Below are positions 57,201 to 64,000 of a stretch of 64,000 nt of DNA, piece by piece. The position numbers and the translations under genes are program-made. Location: positions 1,116,001 to 1,180,000 of the forward strand of contig OZ244910.1 of the NCBI GenBank assembly GCA_965221735.1, in the 5' to 3' direction. The stretch's first letter is position 1, and each line of letters starts with the position of its first letter. A model generated the notes under the pieces. That model did not search any database and was not told the origin of the DNA. It worked only from the letters and a program-made list of their open reading frames with translations. The stretch is from UBA2991 sp965221735. GTDB lineage: Bacteria; Chloroflexota; Dehalococcoidia; Tepidiformales; Tepidiformaceae.

Positions 57201-57475
57201 CGAAGGTGCGAATCCTCGTCCTGCTCAGCGACGGCCGCCCCCAGGACCACGGCTACGGGCGCGACCGCACCGAGAAGGAATACGCCATCCACGACACGAA
57301 GCAGGCCCTCAACGAGGCCAAGCGCGAGGGCATCACGCCCTTCGCGCTCACCGTCGACCGCGCCGGCCACGACTACCTGAAGACGATGTGCGAGGACATG
57401 GGCTACGAGGTCGTCGGCGACATCGAGTCCCTCCCTCGCCGCCTGCCCGCCCTCTACCGGAGCCTCACGGAGTGA
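54251..57475 (+). CDS. Large NorD/CbbO-type VWA protein with N-terminal helical repeats
   Basis: A 1074-residue protein. Residues about 55-330 hold seven or more helical repeats about 37-40 residues apart, each with an Ala-rich (A/S)..F...AP..L pattern (for example 62-75, 99-112, 139-152, 177-190, 286-299). Residues about 585-745 are an acidic, low-complexity linker. Residues 848-1074 are a VWA domain with the MIDAS motif D857-MSAS, T966 and D993 (LLSDGRP). This matches NorD/CbbO-like partners of MoxR ATPases; the client is unknown. ATG overlaps the phosphoesterase stop; its own stop overlaps the next gene (GTGA). Confidence 0.92.
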   Translation: MTVAGSLIARNRSRFDGFPEPLLESYETSLHALEPRLTPTQLEAWSQGGLDLMAISLRSWESAAEYFKAGPQLLESTPWDTYEQLAREASDLTEQSAPLAVSFLRSAPATLTHIGPNHLAQWADFGRRLYKGNWKSSSLAAQFYDAGPDLFGTIRVSHAGRLVLFLDELARHSYELAAACLTSAPEVLGRLEGGDRMPFLTFGVELAQTSWADSRLYFDRGVPLIQRVHGPVRERYLTLAAQVARDHSRSVFQYFEDAAHALGEVEPDDHGPVIELAEQLAPHSAYAAMDFISNAPEVLEKVRIDELAAWQNHGLGILASSKEGGEAYFRLQSSRGEEILDTLSARIELSKVGDVLRLYAKALTGTNISIHASAVLTEKGIGWVDEERASTDGTTIYLPEVMELYRGKDENFAAVKVFTTHQAARLEFGSFAFSFDRPSTLFEDLRPTIREAPGANPTTEVERFFDLFPDRTLASDIHKIAEGTRIDAAITRNYAGIRRALARMQREELDRRPEVSELPLREAFVENLVRVSLDGVDAVRWPATQRDAVSNGVAVLQQLAAESASIEDTAEATLRLYQLAMSIKNEREEGDEEWDSLPDMDQESLQLDMSDLGGEGASMEMGEPQEGDVEYESPQDIDFRGDFKPELVQLLMKLRDDAELGDAGQISPDQLTEEQLKELLEKSAEIDLDTLLEGDLQNTTGMFLSNLLKEAGTPTLDSDAQSDQPLSDLSTGAEEGEEPLAPIVTTYYYDEWDFRAQDYKPRWCAVKEADLEEGEEDFYEDTLKEYAALVAQTRKQFELMKPELFRKIKKLSDGEDVELDPAIEWMIDIRTGVSPSDKIYWRRNKVDRDVAIAFLLDMSASTDEEIARRDQQYDDSDDDPRKYLSWWVTKRRQELAAPPKRIIDLEKEATVLLITALETIGDDYGIYGFSGYGRDNVEFYVLKDFDEQFGETTKKRIDKVTPIRSTRMGPAIRHAIHKLSETEAKVRILVLLSDGRPQDHGYGRDRTEKEYAIHDTKQALNEAKREGITPFALTVDRAGHDYLKTMCEDMGYEVVGDIESLPRRLPALYRSLTE

Positions 57476-58113
57476 CCCTGCTCCTGGTCCGGCACGGCGA
57501 GTCCGAGGGCAACGTCGAGGGCCTCATCCAGGGTCAGCTCGACAAGCCCCTGACGGACTTCGGCCGCGTGCAGGCGAACGCCGTCGCCGAGCGGTTCCGC
57601 TCCGATGGTGGCGCCGACCGCCTCGTTTCCAGCCCCCTCCTCCGCGCCTCCGCCACCGCGGACGCGATCGGTTGCGCGCTCGACCTCCCCGTGACCACCG
57701 ACGACCGCCTGATGGAGTACGGCTTCGGCGAGGTCAGCGGGCTGACCATTCGGGAGTTGCTGGAGCGTCACCCCGGCTGGCGCTTCTGGAACGACGACGA
57801 GTCGGCTCCGCTCTTCCCCGGCGAGGAGGGGATGCCCGCCTTTGACGGGCGCGTGCGCGAGGTCGTGACCGAGCTGATGGCCCTCGAGGGCCGCACGATC
57901 GCCGTCACGCACGGCGGCGTGATCATGTCCGCCCTCAACGCGGCCCTCCGCATGCACGGCGTCGTGGAGCCTGGCCACCGCCGGGCGCGCTTCCCCATGA
58001 AGAACTGCGGCATCACCGAGCTGGATCGCGACCCCGAGGGGCGGCTCATCGTGCGCCGCCACAACGACGCCGGCCACCTGCCCGCGGGCACGTCCCCCGT
58101 CGGGAGCGCCTAG
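57472..58113 (+). CDS. Histidine phosphatase (phosphoglycerate mutase-like)
   Basis: A 213-residue histidine phosphatase. LLLVRHGESEGNVEG carries the phosphorylated His in RHG, RLVSSPLLRASATADAIG the conserved Arg, MEYGFGEVSG the Glu, and TIAVTHGGVIMSAL the second His. It likely dephosphorylates small molecules or proteins; distinguishing a mutase from a phosphatase is not possible, but the size fits phosphatases. GTG start overlapping the VWA stop, so it is the last gene of that unit. Its stop shares CTAG with purS. Confidence 0.92.
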   Translation: MTLLLVRHGESEGNVEGLIQGQLDKPLTDFGRVQANAVAERFRSDGGADRLVSSPLLRASATADAIGCALDLPVTTDDRLMEYGFGEVSGLTIRELLERHPGWRFWNDDESAPLFPGEEGMPAFDGRVREVVTELMALEGRTIAVTHGGVIMSALNAALRMHGVVEPGHRRARFPMKNCGITELDRDPEGRLIVRRHNDAGHLPAGTSPVGSA

Positions 58114-58373
58114 GCCGGTTCCTCTTCCGCCACCTCGCAGCTGAACCGCTCGATGACCGGGTTGGCGAGCAGCCGCGTGCACATGTCCTCCGCCAGCGAC
58201 TGCGCCTCATCGGCGCTCGCCGCCTCGATCGCGACCTCGAACAGCTTGCCTGAGCGCACGCCCGCCACCCCCGCGAACCCCAGGTTGTGCAGCGCCGACG
58301 CGATCGTGAGCCCTTCCGGGTCGTTCACCGTCGGCTTCAGCGTCACCGCGATCGACGCGAGGAAGCGGCTCAC
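58110..58373 (-). CDS. purS: Phosphoribosylformylglycinamidine synthase subunit PurS
   Basis: PurS, an 87-residue small subunit that bridges PurL and PurQ in the FGAM synthase complex of purine biosynthesis. It begins FLASIAVTLKPTVNDPEGLT, with ALHNLGFAGVAGVRSGKLFE and NPVIERFSCEV typical of the family. GTG start overlapping the purC stop by 4 bp. purL and purQ do not follow; the next gene is convergent. Confidence 0.94.
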   Translation of the reverse strand: MSRFLASIAVTLKPTVNDPEGLTIASALHNLGFAGVAGVRSGKLFEVAIEAASADEAQSLAEDMCTRLLANPVIERFSCEVAEEEPA

Positions 58374-59263
58374 GCGGGCAGGTCCTCCCCCGTGAGCGCC
58401 CTGTAGAGCGCGAGGTAGCGATCCGTGGTCGCGGCGACCACGTCGTTCGGAACCTCCGGCGCGGGGTCGCCGTCCTTCCAGCCCGTCCCCACGAGCCAGT
58501 CGCGCACCGGCTGCTTGTCGAAGCTCGGCTGCGAGCCGCCCGGCCGGTACTCCGAGAGTGGCCAGAAGCGGCTGCTGTCGGGCGTCAGGACCTCGTCGAT
58601 AAGGATGGTCTCGTCGTTCCGCTGCCCGAACTCGAACTTCGTGTCGGCGATGATGATGTCCCGCTCCAGCGCGACCTGGTGGCCGTAGTCGTAGACCGCG
58701 CGGCTGCGCTTTGCCATCGCGTTCGCGGGCTCCGAGCCCACGATCTCCTCCATCTGCTCGAAGCTGATGTTCTCGTCGTGGCCCACCTCGGGCTTCGTCG
58801 AGGGTGTGAAGATCGGCTCCGGCAGCCGGTCCGATTCCGTCAGCCCCTCGGGAAGCTGGATGCCGCAGACCGAGCCGTCACGCTTGTATTCACGCCAGCC
58901 CGATCCCGAGATGTAGCCCCGCATGATGCACTCGGCGTTGTACGGCTGCGCCTTCCGCACCAGCATCGAGCGGTTGTAGCAGTCCTCCGGCAGCGGGAAT
59001 GGCAACAGCTCTTCCGCGTTCGAGGCATCGATGACGGCGATGAAGTGGTGCGGAACCACCTCGCCGATGCGCTCGAACCACCACGCCGAGAGCTGCGTTA
59101 AGACCTCCCCCTTGCGGGGAACGCCCGTCGGCAGCACCAGGTCGAGCGCCGAGATGCGGTCGGTGGCGATGATCAGCATCGTGTCGCCAAGGTCGTACTG
59201 ATCGCGGATCTTGCCGCGCTTCATGGGGGCGGGCAGATCGGTCTGAAGCACAACGTCGGTCAT
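58370..59263 (-). CDS. purC: SAICAR synthetase (PurC)
   Basis: A 297-residue phosphoribosylaminoimidazole-succinocarboxamide synthase: KRGKIRDQYDLGDTMLIIAT, DRISALDLVLPTGVPRKGEV, NAECIMRGYISGSGWREYKR, TPSTKPEVGHDENISFEQME and DTKFEFGQRNDETILIDEVL, TPDSSRFWP. These match the ATP-grasp-like PurC family of the eukaryote/actinobacteria length class. ATG overlaps the stop of the upstream membrane-protein gene. Confidence 0.97.
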   Translation of the reverse strand: MTDVVLQTDLPAPMKRGKIRDQYDLGDTMLIIATDRISALDLVLPTGVPRKGEVLTQLSAWWFERIGEVVPHHFIAVIDASNAEELLPFPLPEDCYNRSMLVRKAQPYNAECIMRGYISGSGWREYKRDGSVCGIQLPEGLTESDRLPEPIFTPSTKPEVGHDENISFEQMEEIVGSEPANAMAKRSRAVYDYGHQVALERDIIIADTKFEFGQRNDETILIDEVLTPDSSRFWPLSEYRPGGSQPSFDKQPVRDWLVGTGWKDGDPAPEVPNDVVAATTDRYLALYRALTGEDLPA

Positions 59264-60060
59264 GGGTTCTCCTCCCGGATACGCAGGTAATAGAGGGTTA
59301 CGGCGGCATGGGCAAACGCCGTCAGGGGAATTGCCACGCCACCCTGCAAAATCTGGATCAAGGCGTCGATCGCCATGCGTCCGCCGCGGCTCATCGACTC
59401 CGGCCCGGGGCTCACCGGCACGAGCAGGCCGATGAGCACGACCAGCACGAACCCGACGACGACGATCCCGAGGAGCCGCAGCATGTTGCCGTGCATCGTG
59501 CGCCAGCTTCGCGTCAGCGCCTCGACCGGCCCGGTCTCCTCCAGCAGGTAGACCTGGTAGGCGATGCCGAAGCGCGCAACCAGGAACGGGATGACCGCCA
59601 GCCCAACGATCGTCAGGGCGAGGAGGGCGCCCACCACCGCGAAGATGATAGTCAGCGCGATCAGGCCGCCCAGGCGGGTGAACGCTGGATCGAGCGCTTC
59701 GCTGAGAGAGAAAGGGCGCCCCAGCGCGACCGCGGCCACGGACACGATTGTCGCCCCCTGGCCGATGAGTCCCAGCACCACGGCGACCGCCACGACCACC
59801 ACGAGGGCGAAGACCTGCGCCCCCCCTTCGCTGGCGCCCGTAATTCCCCCTCGGGGGTAGACCTCGTCGAGGAACACGCTGTTGTAGAGCACGATCGTGA
59901 GCACGATCGTCCCGATCACGAGGGGGCCCTGGACGGCCAGCAAAGGCAGCATCGTCTCGCGCGGGTGGTCCCGCATGAGCGCCGCCGCCGCGCTCAGCGT
60001 CTCCCCCACGCCCGGCTTGTCGGGCTGCCGGGAGAGCTGCTGTTCAGACCCGTCGGTCAC
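59260..60060 (-). CDS. Multipass membrane protein inserted between purB and purC
   Basis: A 266-residue protein with about six hydrophobic segments. It resembles the membrane domain found near glycerophosphodiester phosphodiesterases: TLSAAAALMRDHPRETMLPL, VYLLEETGPVEALTRSWRTM (the W...M.GN pattern), and GGVAIPLTAFAHAAVTLYYL. No catalytic motif. GTG start; overlaps the purB stop and the purC start by 4 bp each, so it is translated as part of the purine unit. Function unknown; a membrane sensor or transporter linked to purine synthesis is possible. Confidence 0.8.
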   Translation of the reverse strand: MTDGSEQQLSRQPDKPGVGETLSAAAALMRDHPRETMLPLLAVQGPLVIGTIVLTIVLYNSVFLDEVYPRGGITGASEGGAQVFALVVVVAVAVVLGLIGQGATIVSVAAVALGRPFSLSEALDPAFTRLGGLIALTIIFAVVGALLALTIVGLAVIPFLVARFGIAYQVYLLEETGPVEALTRSWRTMHGNMLRLLGIVVVGFVLVVLIGLLVPVSPGPESMSRGGRMAIDALIQILQGGVAIPLTAFAHAAVTLYYLRIREENP

Positions 60061-61352
60061 GCCAGCCCGAGCCGCTCGAACGTCGAGCCGGCGTTGCGCA
60101 GGTAGTAGCCGTAGTCGAACAGCGACCGCAGCCGCTCCTCGCCGATGCGTGAGGACACGTCCTCGTCTGCCAGCAGCAGTGAGAGGAACGGCTCACGCTC
60201 CTGCCACGCGACCATCGCGTTGCGCTTCACGATGCCGTATGCGTCCTGCCGGCTCAGGCCTGTCTCGATCAGCTCCAGCAGTACCCGCTGCGAGAACACC
60301 AGCCCGTACGAGGCGTCGAGGTTCTCGCGCATCCGCTCCGGGTACACCACCAGGTCGTCTGCGATGTCCGTGAACAGCGCGAGCATGTAGTCCAGCACGA
60401 GGCAGGCGTCGGGGAAGACGATGCGCTCCGTCGAGGAGTGGCTGATGTCGCGCTCGTGCCACAGCGCCACGTTTTCCATGGCCGTGTTCGCGTAGCCGCG
60501 CAGCACCCGCGCCAGCCCCGTGATGCGCTCGCACTTCTCCGGGTTGCGCTTGTGCGGCATCGCGCTCGACCCCGTCTGCCCGGCCGCGAACGGCTCCTCC
60601 GCCTCCAGCACTTCCGTGCGCTGCAGCCCCCGGATCTCCGTCGCGAACTTCTCCAGCGAGGCGCCCGTGAGCGCGAGCGCGCTCACGAACTGCGCGTGCC
60701 GGTCCCGCTGGATGACCTGCGTCGAGGCGTGCTCCACGCCCAGCCCGAGCGTCGTGCAGGTCGCCTCCTCGATCTCGGGTGGGATGGAGGCGTGCGTGCC
60801 CACGGCCCCGCTGATCGCCCCCACCGCGATCGTCTCGCGGGCGGCCAGCAGCCGCTCGCAGTTGCGTCGCATCTCCGCCACCCACACCGCTACCTTCAGC
60901 CCGAACGTCGTCGGCTCGGCGTGCACGCCGTGCGTCCGCCCCGGGCAGAGCGTGTCGCGGTGCTTCCGCGCGAGGTTCTCGAGCGCCGCCGTCAGCCGTT
61001 CGACGCCTGCGATGAGCAGGTCGCTCGCGGCCCGCAGCTGGAGGGCGGTGGCCGTATCCCAGACGTCGCTCGTCGTGAGCCCGAAATGGACATAACGCGA
61101 CTCTTCCCCGAGCGAGTCCGCCACCGACTGCAGGAAGGCCGTCATGTCGTGGTGCGTGACCGCGAGGTACTCGTTCACCTTGTCGACGTCGAAGGTGGCG
61201 TTCGCCCGGATCAGCTTTGCCGCTTCCAGGGGCATGTCGCCCGCGGCGGCGCGCGCCTCGCAGACGGCGATCTCGACCTCGAGCCAGCGTTCGAACTTCG
61301 CCTGCTCGCTCCAGATGGCGGCCATCTCGGGCCGCGAGTAACGGGGAATCAC
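60057..61352 (-). CDS. purB: Adenylosuccinate lyase
   Basis: A 431-residue PurB (fumarase/aspartase superfamily), catalysing two beta-eliminations in purine synthesis. Motifs: SRPEMAAIWSEQAKFERWLE, THHDMTAFLQSVAD, YVHFGLTTSDVWDTATALQL (TSxD), CPGRTHGVHAEPTTFGLKVA (catalytic His) and TGSSAMPHKRNPEKCERITG (flexible signature loop with Ser). GTG start with GGAG upstream gives MIPRYSRPEM, as in the family. A very long upstream extension of the frame runs antisense to other genes and was rejected. Confidence 0.97.
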   Translation of the reverse strand: MIPRYSRPEMAAIWSEQAKFERWLEVEIAVCEARAAAGDMPLEAAKLIRANATFDVDKVNEYLAVTHHDMTAFLQSVADSLGEESRYVHFGLTTSDVWDTATALQLRAASDLLIAGVERLTAALENLARKHRDTLCPGRTHGVHAEPTTFGLKVAVWVAEMRRNCERLLAARETIAVGAISGAVGTHASIPPEIEEATCTTLGLGVEHASTQVIQRDRHAQFVSALALTGASLEKFATEIRGLQRTEVLEAEEPFAAGQTGSSAMPHKRNPEKCERITGLARVLRGYANTAMENVALWHERDISHSSTERIVFPDACLVLDYMLALFTDIADDLVVYPERMRENLDASYGLVFSQRVLLELIETGLSRQDAYGIVKRNAMVAWQEREPFLSLLLADEDVSSRIGEERLRSLFDYGYYLRNAGSTFERLGLA

Positions 61353-61449
61353 AGGGCACTCCGGGGCGCGTGGACCATCCCCTTCATAATAGCCCGGGGC
61401 GGCCTGTAAGAGCCTGTCGTTACGTTCAGACGCCGTTCGCGGCAGCGTG

Positions 61450-61455
61450 TAGACT
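61450..61455 (+). promoter_or_regulatory. Possible -10 (TAGACT) for the SDR gene
   Basis: CGTGTAGACT lies in the 126-bp gap between the divergent purB and SDR genes, 24 nt before the GTG start. AGGAGG follows, so this promoter would give a leadered mRNA. No -35 confirmed. Confidence 0.4.
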
Positions 61456-61478
61456 GCCGCTCCGCCAGGAGGTGCCGA

Positions 61479-62312
61479 GTGGAAGAGTTCCGCGGTCGTA
61501 CAGCTGTCATCACCGGAGGAGGTGGCGGCATCGGCCGGGCGCTGGCCGTCGCCTTTGCCCGGGAAGGCATGAACGTCGTCATCGGCGAGGTCGACATGGA
61601 TGCCGCCGCCGGCACCGTCGCCGCCGTCGAGGAGCACGGCGTGCGCGCCATCGCCGTCCAGAACGATGTCTCCGACCGCGCCTCCATGCAGGCGCTCGCC
61701 GACGCCACGCACGACGCCTTTGGCGGCTGCCATGTGCTCTGCAACAACGCCGGCGTTGTCACCTTCAAGCTCGCCCAGGACATGACCGAGGACGACTGGG
61801 ACTGGGTCGTCGGCGTCGACCTCTACGGCGTCATCTACGGCATCCAGGCGTTCCTGCCGGGCATGGTGGCGGCGGGCGTGGGCGGCCACATCGTGAACAC
61901 GTCCTCCATTGCGGGACTGGTGGCTCCGGCCACCCCGGGCATCTCCTCCTACTCGACCGCCAAGTACGGCGTCGTCGGCATCTCCGAGGCGCTCGCGCTC
62001 GACCTCGAACCGCACAACATCGGCGTGAGCGTGATCTGCCCCGGCGGCGTCCGCTCCCGCATCGTCGAGGCCGGCCGTAACCGCCCCGACGAGTTCGGCG
62101 GCCCCGAGCCTGCCCCAGGGGAGCCCCTCCGCTCGACGCTCCCCGGCGAGAGCGTCCCCCAGGAGATGCTCGAGCCCGAGGACCTCGCGCAGAAGGTCCT
62201 GAACGCGATCCGGGGCAACCACCTGTACGTGGTCAGCCACCCCGAGACCCAGCCCGCCGTCGAGGCCCGCTTCCAGCGCATCCTCGACGCCTACGACCTC
62301 ATTCCCAGCTAG
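61479..62312 (+). CDS. Short-chain dehydrogenase/reductase
   Basis: A 277-residue SDR with TAVITGGGGGIGRALAVAFA, an acidic residue after strand 2 (IGEVD, NAD preference), VLCNNAGVVT, catalytic Ser in VNTSSIAGLVAP and YSTAKYGVVG. The long C-terminal tail (PQEMLEPEDLAQKVLNAIRG) is typical of extended-substrate SDRs acting on hydrophobic alcohols. AGGAGG precedes the GTG start. It precedes two ThuA-like genes by 24 bp, so a common substrate pathway is likely. Confidence 0.92.
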   Translation: MEEFRGRTAVITGGGGGIGRALAVAFAREGMNVVIGEVDMDAAAGTVAAVEEHGVRAIAVQNDVSDRASMQALADATHDAFGGCHVLCNNAGVVTFKLAQDMTEDDWDWVVGVDLYGVIYGIQAFLPGMVAAGVGGHIVNTSSIAGLVAPATPGISSYSTAKYGVVGISEALALDLEPHNIGVSVICPGGVRSRIVEAGRNRPDEFGGPEPAPGEPLRSTLPGESVPQEMLEPEDLAQKVLNAIRGNHLYVVSHPETQPAVEARFQRILDAYDLIPS

Positions 62313-62336
62313 TCGCGCCGCCGAAAGGAGCGAGTC

Positions 62337-63158
62337 ATGTCCGTCAAGGTGCTCGTCGTCACGAAGGGCCACCCGTTCGACTACAACGGCTTCTACGCCA
62401 TGTTCGATGAGAATCCCGAGCTGCTCACGACGCAGGTCGAGCAGCCCGCCGCGCAGGTGATGCTCCGCCCCGAGAACGTGGCCGAGTACGAGGCTGTCTG
62501 CTTCTACGACATGTGGGGCACCGAGAGCCCCGACGGCGGCGCCAGCTTCGTCCCCGCGCCCGACGAGTATCAGGAGAGCATCGCCGCCCTCCTCGAGAGC
62601 GGGAAGGGCATCGTCATGATGAATCACGCCATCGTGCAGTGGCCCGCCTGGCCCGGCTGGCGTGACGTCAGCGGCACCTCGTTCCTGCTGACGGAGGGCG
62701 AGGTCTTCGGCGAGATGACTCCCGGCTCCGGCTACCGCGGCGGCGCCGTCGACCCGCGCGGTAACCCCGAAGGCACCGTCTCCGCCGACCCCGGCGCCGC
62801 CGGCCACCCTGTCCTCGATGGCGTCGAGCCCTTCACGATCGAGGACGAGCTGTACCTGACCTCGAAGCGGTTCGAGTCCCAGCCCGACATCCTCCCGCTC
62901 ATGCGCACCGACTACCCGATGGTGAAGGAGAACTTCAACCCGCCGCCGCTCGCTCCCGCCGAGGAGCAGGCGCGCTGGGACCATCCCGAGGGCAGCAACC
63001 TCGTCGTCTGGGCCAAGAAGAGCGTCAACTCCCCGGTCATCGCCATGCAGATCGGCGATGGCCCCAACTGCTACGCGAACCCCGGCTTCCGCAAGCTCCT
63101 CAGCAACGCCCTGCACTGGGTCGCGACCGAGGAAGCGCGCGCCTGGGCCGCCGGCTAG
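62337..63158 (+). CDS. ThuA-like (class I glutamine amidotransferase-fold) protein, paralog 1
   Basis: A 273-residue ThuA-domain protein: VKVLVVTKGHPFDYNGFYAM, YEAVCFYDMWG, GKGIVMMNHAIVQWPAWPGW, and IEDELYLTSKRF. ThuA relatives have a Rossmann-like amidotransferase fold and occur in trehalose or sugar metabolism, often without the catalytic Cys; none is in the expected nucleophile position here. Compared with paralog 2 it has a 10-residue insert (ESPDGGASFV). AAAGGAGCGAGTC precedes ATG. Confidence 0.85.
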   Translation: MSVKVLVVTKGHPFDYNGFYAMFDENPELLTTQVEQPAAQVMLRPENVAEYEAVCFYDMWGTESPDGGASFVPAPDEYQESIAALLESGKGIVMMNHAIVQWPAWPGWRDVSGTSFLLTEGEVFGEMTPGSGYRGGAVDPRGNPEGTVSADPGAAGHPVLDGVEPFTIEDELYLTSKRFESQPDILPLMRTDYPMVKENFNPPPLAPAEEQARWDHPEGSNLVVWAKKSVNSPVIAMQIGDGPNCYANPGFRKLLSNALHWVATEEARAWAAG

Positions 63159-63174
63159 CACAAGGAGCGAACCC

Positions 63175-63978
63175 ATGGCAGTGAAGGTACTGCTCGTGAC
63201 CAAGGGTCACGGCTTCAACTACAACGGCTTCTACTCCATGTTCGACGACAACCCGGAGCTGCTCACCACGCAGGTCGAGCAGCCGGCCGCGCAGGTGCTC
63301 CTGCGTCCCGAGAACGTGGCCGAGTACGACGCCGTCTGCTTCTACGACATGTGGGGCGTCGACTTCTCGCCCGCACCGGAGGAGTACCAGCAGAGCATCG
63401 CTGCCCTCCTCCAGAGCGGGAAGGGCATCTTCCTGATGAACCACGCGCTCGTGCAGTGGCCGGCCTTCCCGGCCTGGCGCGAGGTGCATGGCGCATCCTT
63501 CCTCCTGCGGGAGGGTGAGGTCTACGGCGAGCTCACCCCCGGCTCCGGCTACCGCGGTGGCGGCGCCGACCCGCGCGGCAACGTCCTCGGCAAGGTCACG
63601 CCCGACCCCGCCGCCGCCGGCCACCCCGTCGTCGCCGGCATCGAGGACGGCTTTGATGTGCAGGACGAACTCTACCTCGTCTCGAAGGTCTTCGAGTCGG
63701 CGCCCGATGTCCTGCCGCTCATGCGCACCGACTTCCCCATGGTGCAGGAGCACTTCAACCCGCCGCCCATGGCGCCCCAGGAGGAGAAGGACCGCTGGGA
63801 TCACCCCGAGGGCAGCAACCTCGTCGTCTGGGCCAAGAAGAGCGGCAACTCCCCGGTCGTCGCCACCTACCTCGGCGACGGCCCCGGCAGCTACGAGAGC
63901 GAAGGCTTCCGCACGCTCCTCCACAACGCCCTCCACTGGGTGGCGTCGGAGGAAGCGCGCGCCTGGGCCGCCGGCTAG
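63175..63978 (+). CDS. ThuA-like protein, paralog 2
   Basis: A 267-residue close homologue of the preceding gene: VKVLLVTKGHGFNYNGFYSM, YDAVCFYDMWG, GKGIFLMNHALVQWPAFPAW, GYRGGGADPRGN and QDELYLVSK, ending EEARAWAAG exactly as paralog 1. The two are separated by 16 bp with an AAGGAG site, so they are co-transcribed with the SDR gene. High similarity in protein and DNA suggests a fairly recent tandem duplication; a heterodimer is possible. The last 22 bp of the window hold no gene I can support. Confidence 0.87.
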   Translation: MAVKVLLVTKGHGFNYNGFYSMFDDNPELLTTQVEQPAAQVLLRPENVAEYDAVCFYDMWGVDFSPAPEEYQQSIAALLQSGKGIFLMNHALVQWPAFPAWREVHGASFLLREGEVYGELTPGSGYRGGGADPRGNVLGKVTPDPAAAGHPVVAGIEDGFDVQDELYLVSKVFESAPDVLPLMRTDFPMVQEHFNPPPMAPQEEKDRWDHPEGSNLVVWAKKSGNSPVVATYLGDGPGSYESEGFRTLLHNALHWVASEEARAWAAG

Positions 63979-64000
63979 CGGCCCCTACCGCAGCCCCCGG

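Noticed and set aside
61353..63203. Long upstream extension of the purB frame
   Set aside because: It would run antisense through the SDR and both ThuA genes. purB has a proper GTG start with an SD site and a family-typical N-terminus.
1..64000. Insertion sequences, prophage, CRISPR or plasmid features
   Set aside because: No transposase, integrase, direct-repeat array, or terminal inverted repeats were seen; the two HigBA modules are the only mobile-type genes and sit in otherwise ordinary chromosome.

Overview
This is a GC-rich bacterial chromosome segment with dense coding on both strands. It carries about 66 protein genes, one tRNA, and no insertion sequence, integrase, phage gene or CRISPR array that I can see. 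Several traits point to a high-GC aerobic heterotroph: a fused FbiC (coenzyme F420 precursor synthase), four luciferase-like/deazaflavin oxidoreductases, many CaiB/BaiF CoA-transferase domains, cytochrome oxidase maturation genes, a primary sigma factor, and a tRNA with encoded CCA. My best guess is Chloroflexota (Dehalococcoidia/SAR202-like), with an actinobacterium as the alternative. Protein content alone does not settle it.

Layout. 1-10.6 kb: the 3' part of a PEP-utilising enzyme gene is cut off by the left edge, followed by SDR, VanZ-like, HEPN-like, amidohydrolase, RidA-like, P450, NYN-nuclease-like, winged-helix and FAD amine oxidase genes. 10.7-21.7 kb: a secreted repeat protein, ctaB-ctaA (heme A), sirtuin, nitroreductase, LLM oxidoreductase, a first HigBA module, a surface LysM-HNH-Excalibur protein, tRNA-Pro(GGG), MFS transporter, exonuclease III, a membrane protein and an amidohydrolase. 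21.8-27.7 kb: a tightly coupled minus-strand operon (kinase, two CaiB proteins, DUF35, thiolase-like, LLM) that looks like a CoA-thioester catabolic pathway. 27.7-39.9 kb: ferredoxin reductase, DinB-like, two paralogous kinases, HpcH/HpaI aldolase, crotonase, Ddn-like reductase, one frameshifted gene, an SDR, a carboxyltransferase and a two-domain CaiB fusion. 39.9-45.2 kb: ctaG-sco-PCuAC (copper delivery to oxidase), LLM, NUDIX, and three tandem small membrane proteins. 45.2-52 kb: primary sigma factor, rhodanese, methyltransferase, fbiC, HxlR regulator and a second HigBA module. 52-64 kb: coaE, a MoxR/VWA (NorQ-NorD-like) system with two phosphatases, the purB-purC-purS cluster, an SDR and two ThuA-like paralogs.

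How the genes connect. FbiC makes the deazaflavin FO, which becomes F420 and may serve the LLM and Ddn-like proteins. CtaA/CtaB (heme A) and CtaG/Sco/PCuAC (CuA/CuB metallation) serve a heme-copper oxidase encoded elsewhere. The CoA-transferases, carboxyltransferase, crotonase, SDRs and thiolase-like protein suggest broad carbonyl/acyl-CoA catabolism.

Non-coding patterns worth noting: several genes have a TANNNT -10 element exactly 6 nt before the start codon and no Shine-Dalgarno, so they look leaderless. Both HigBA modules embed that -10 in an inverted repeat. Five convergent gene pairs share a CTAG tetranucleotide as overlapping TAG stops.
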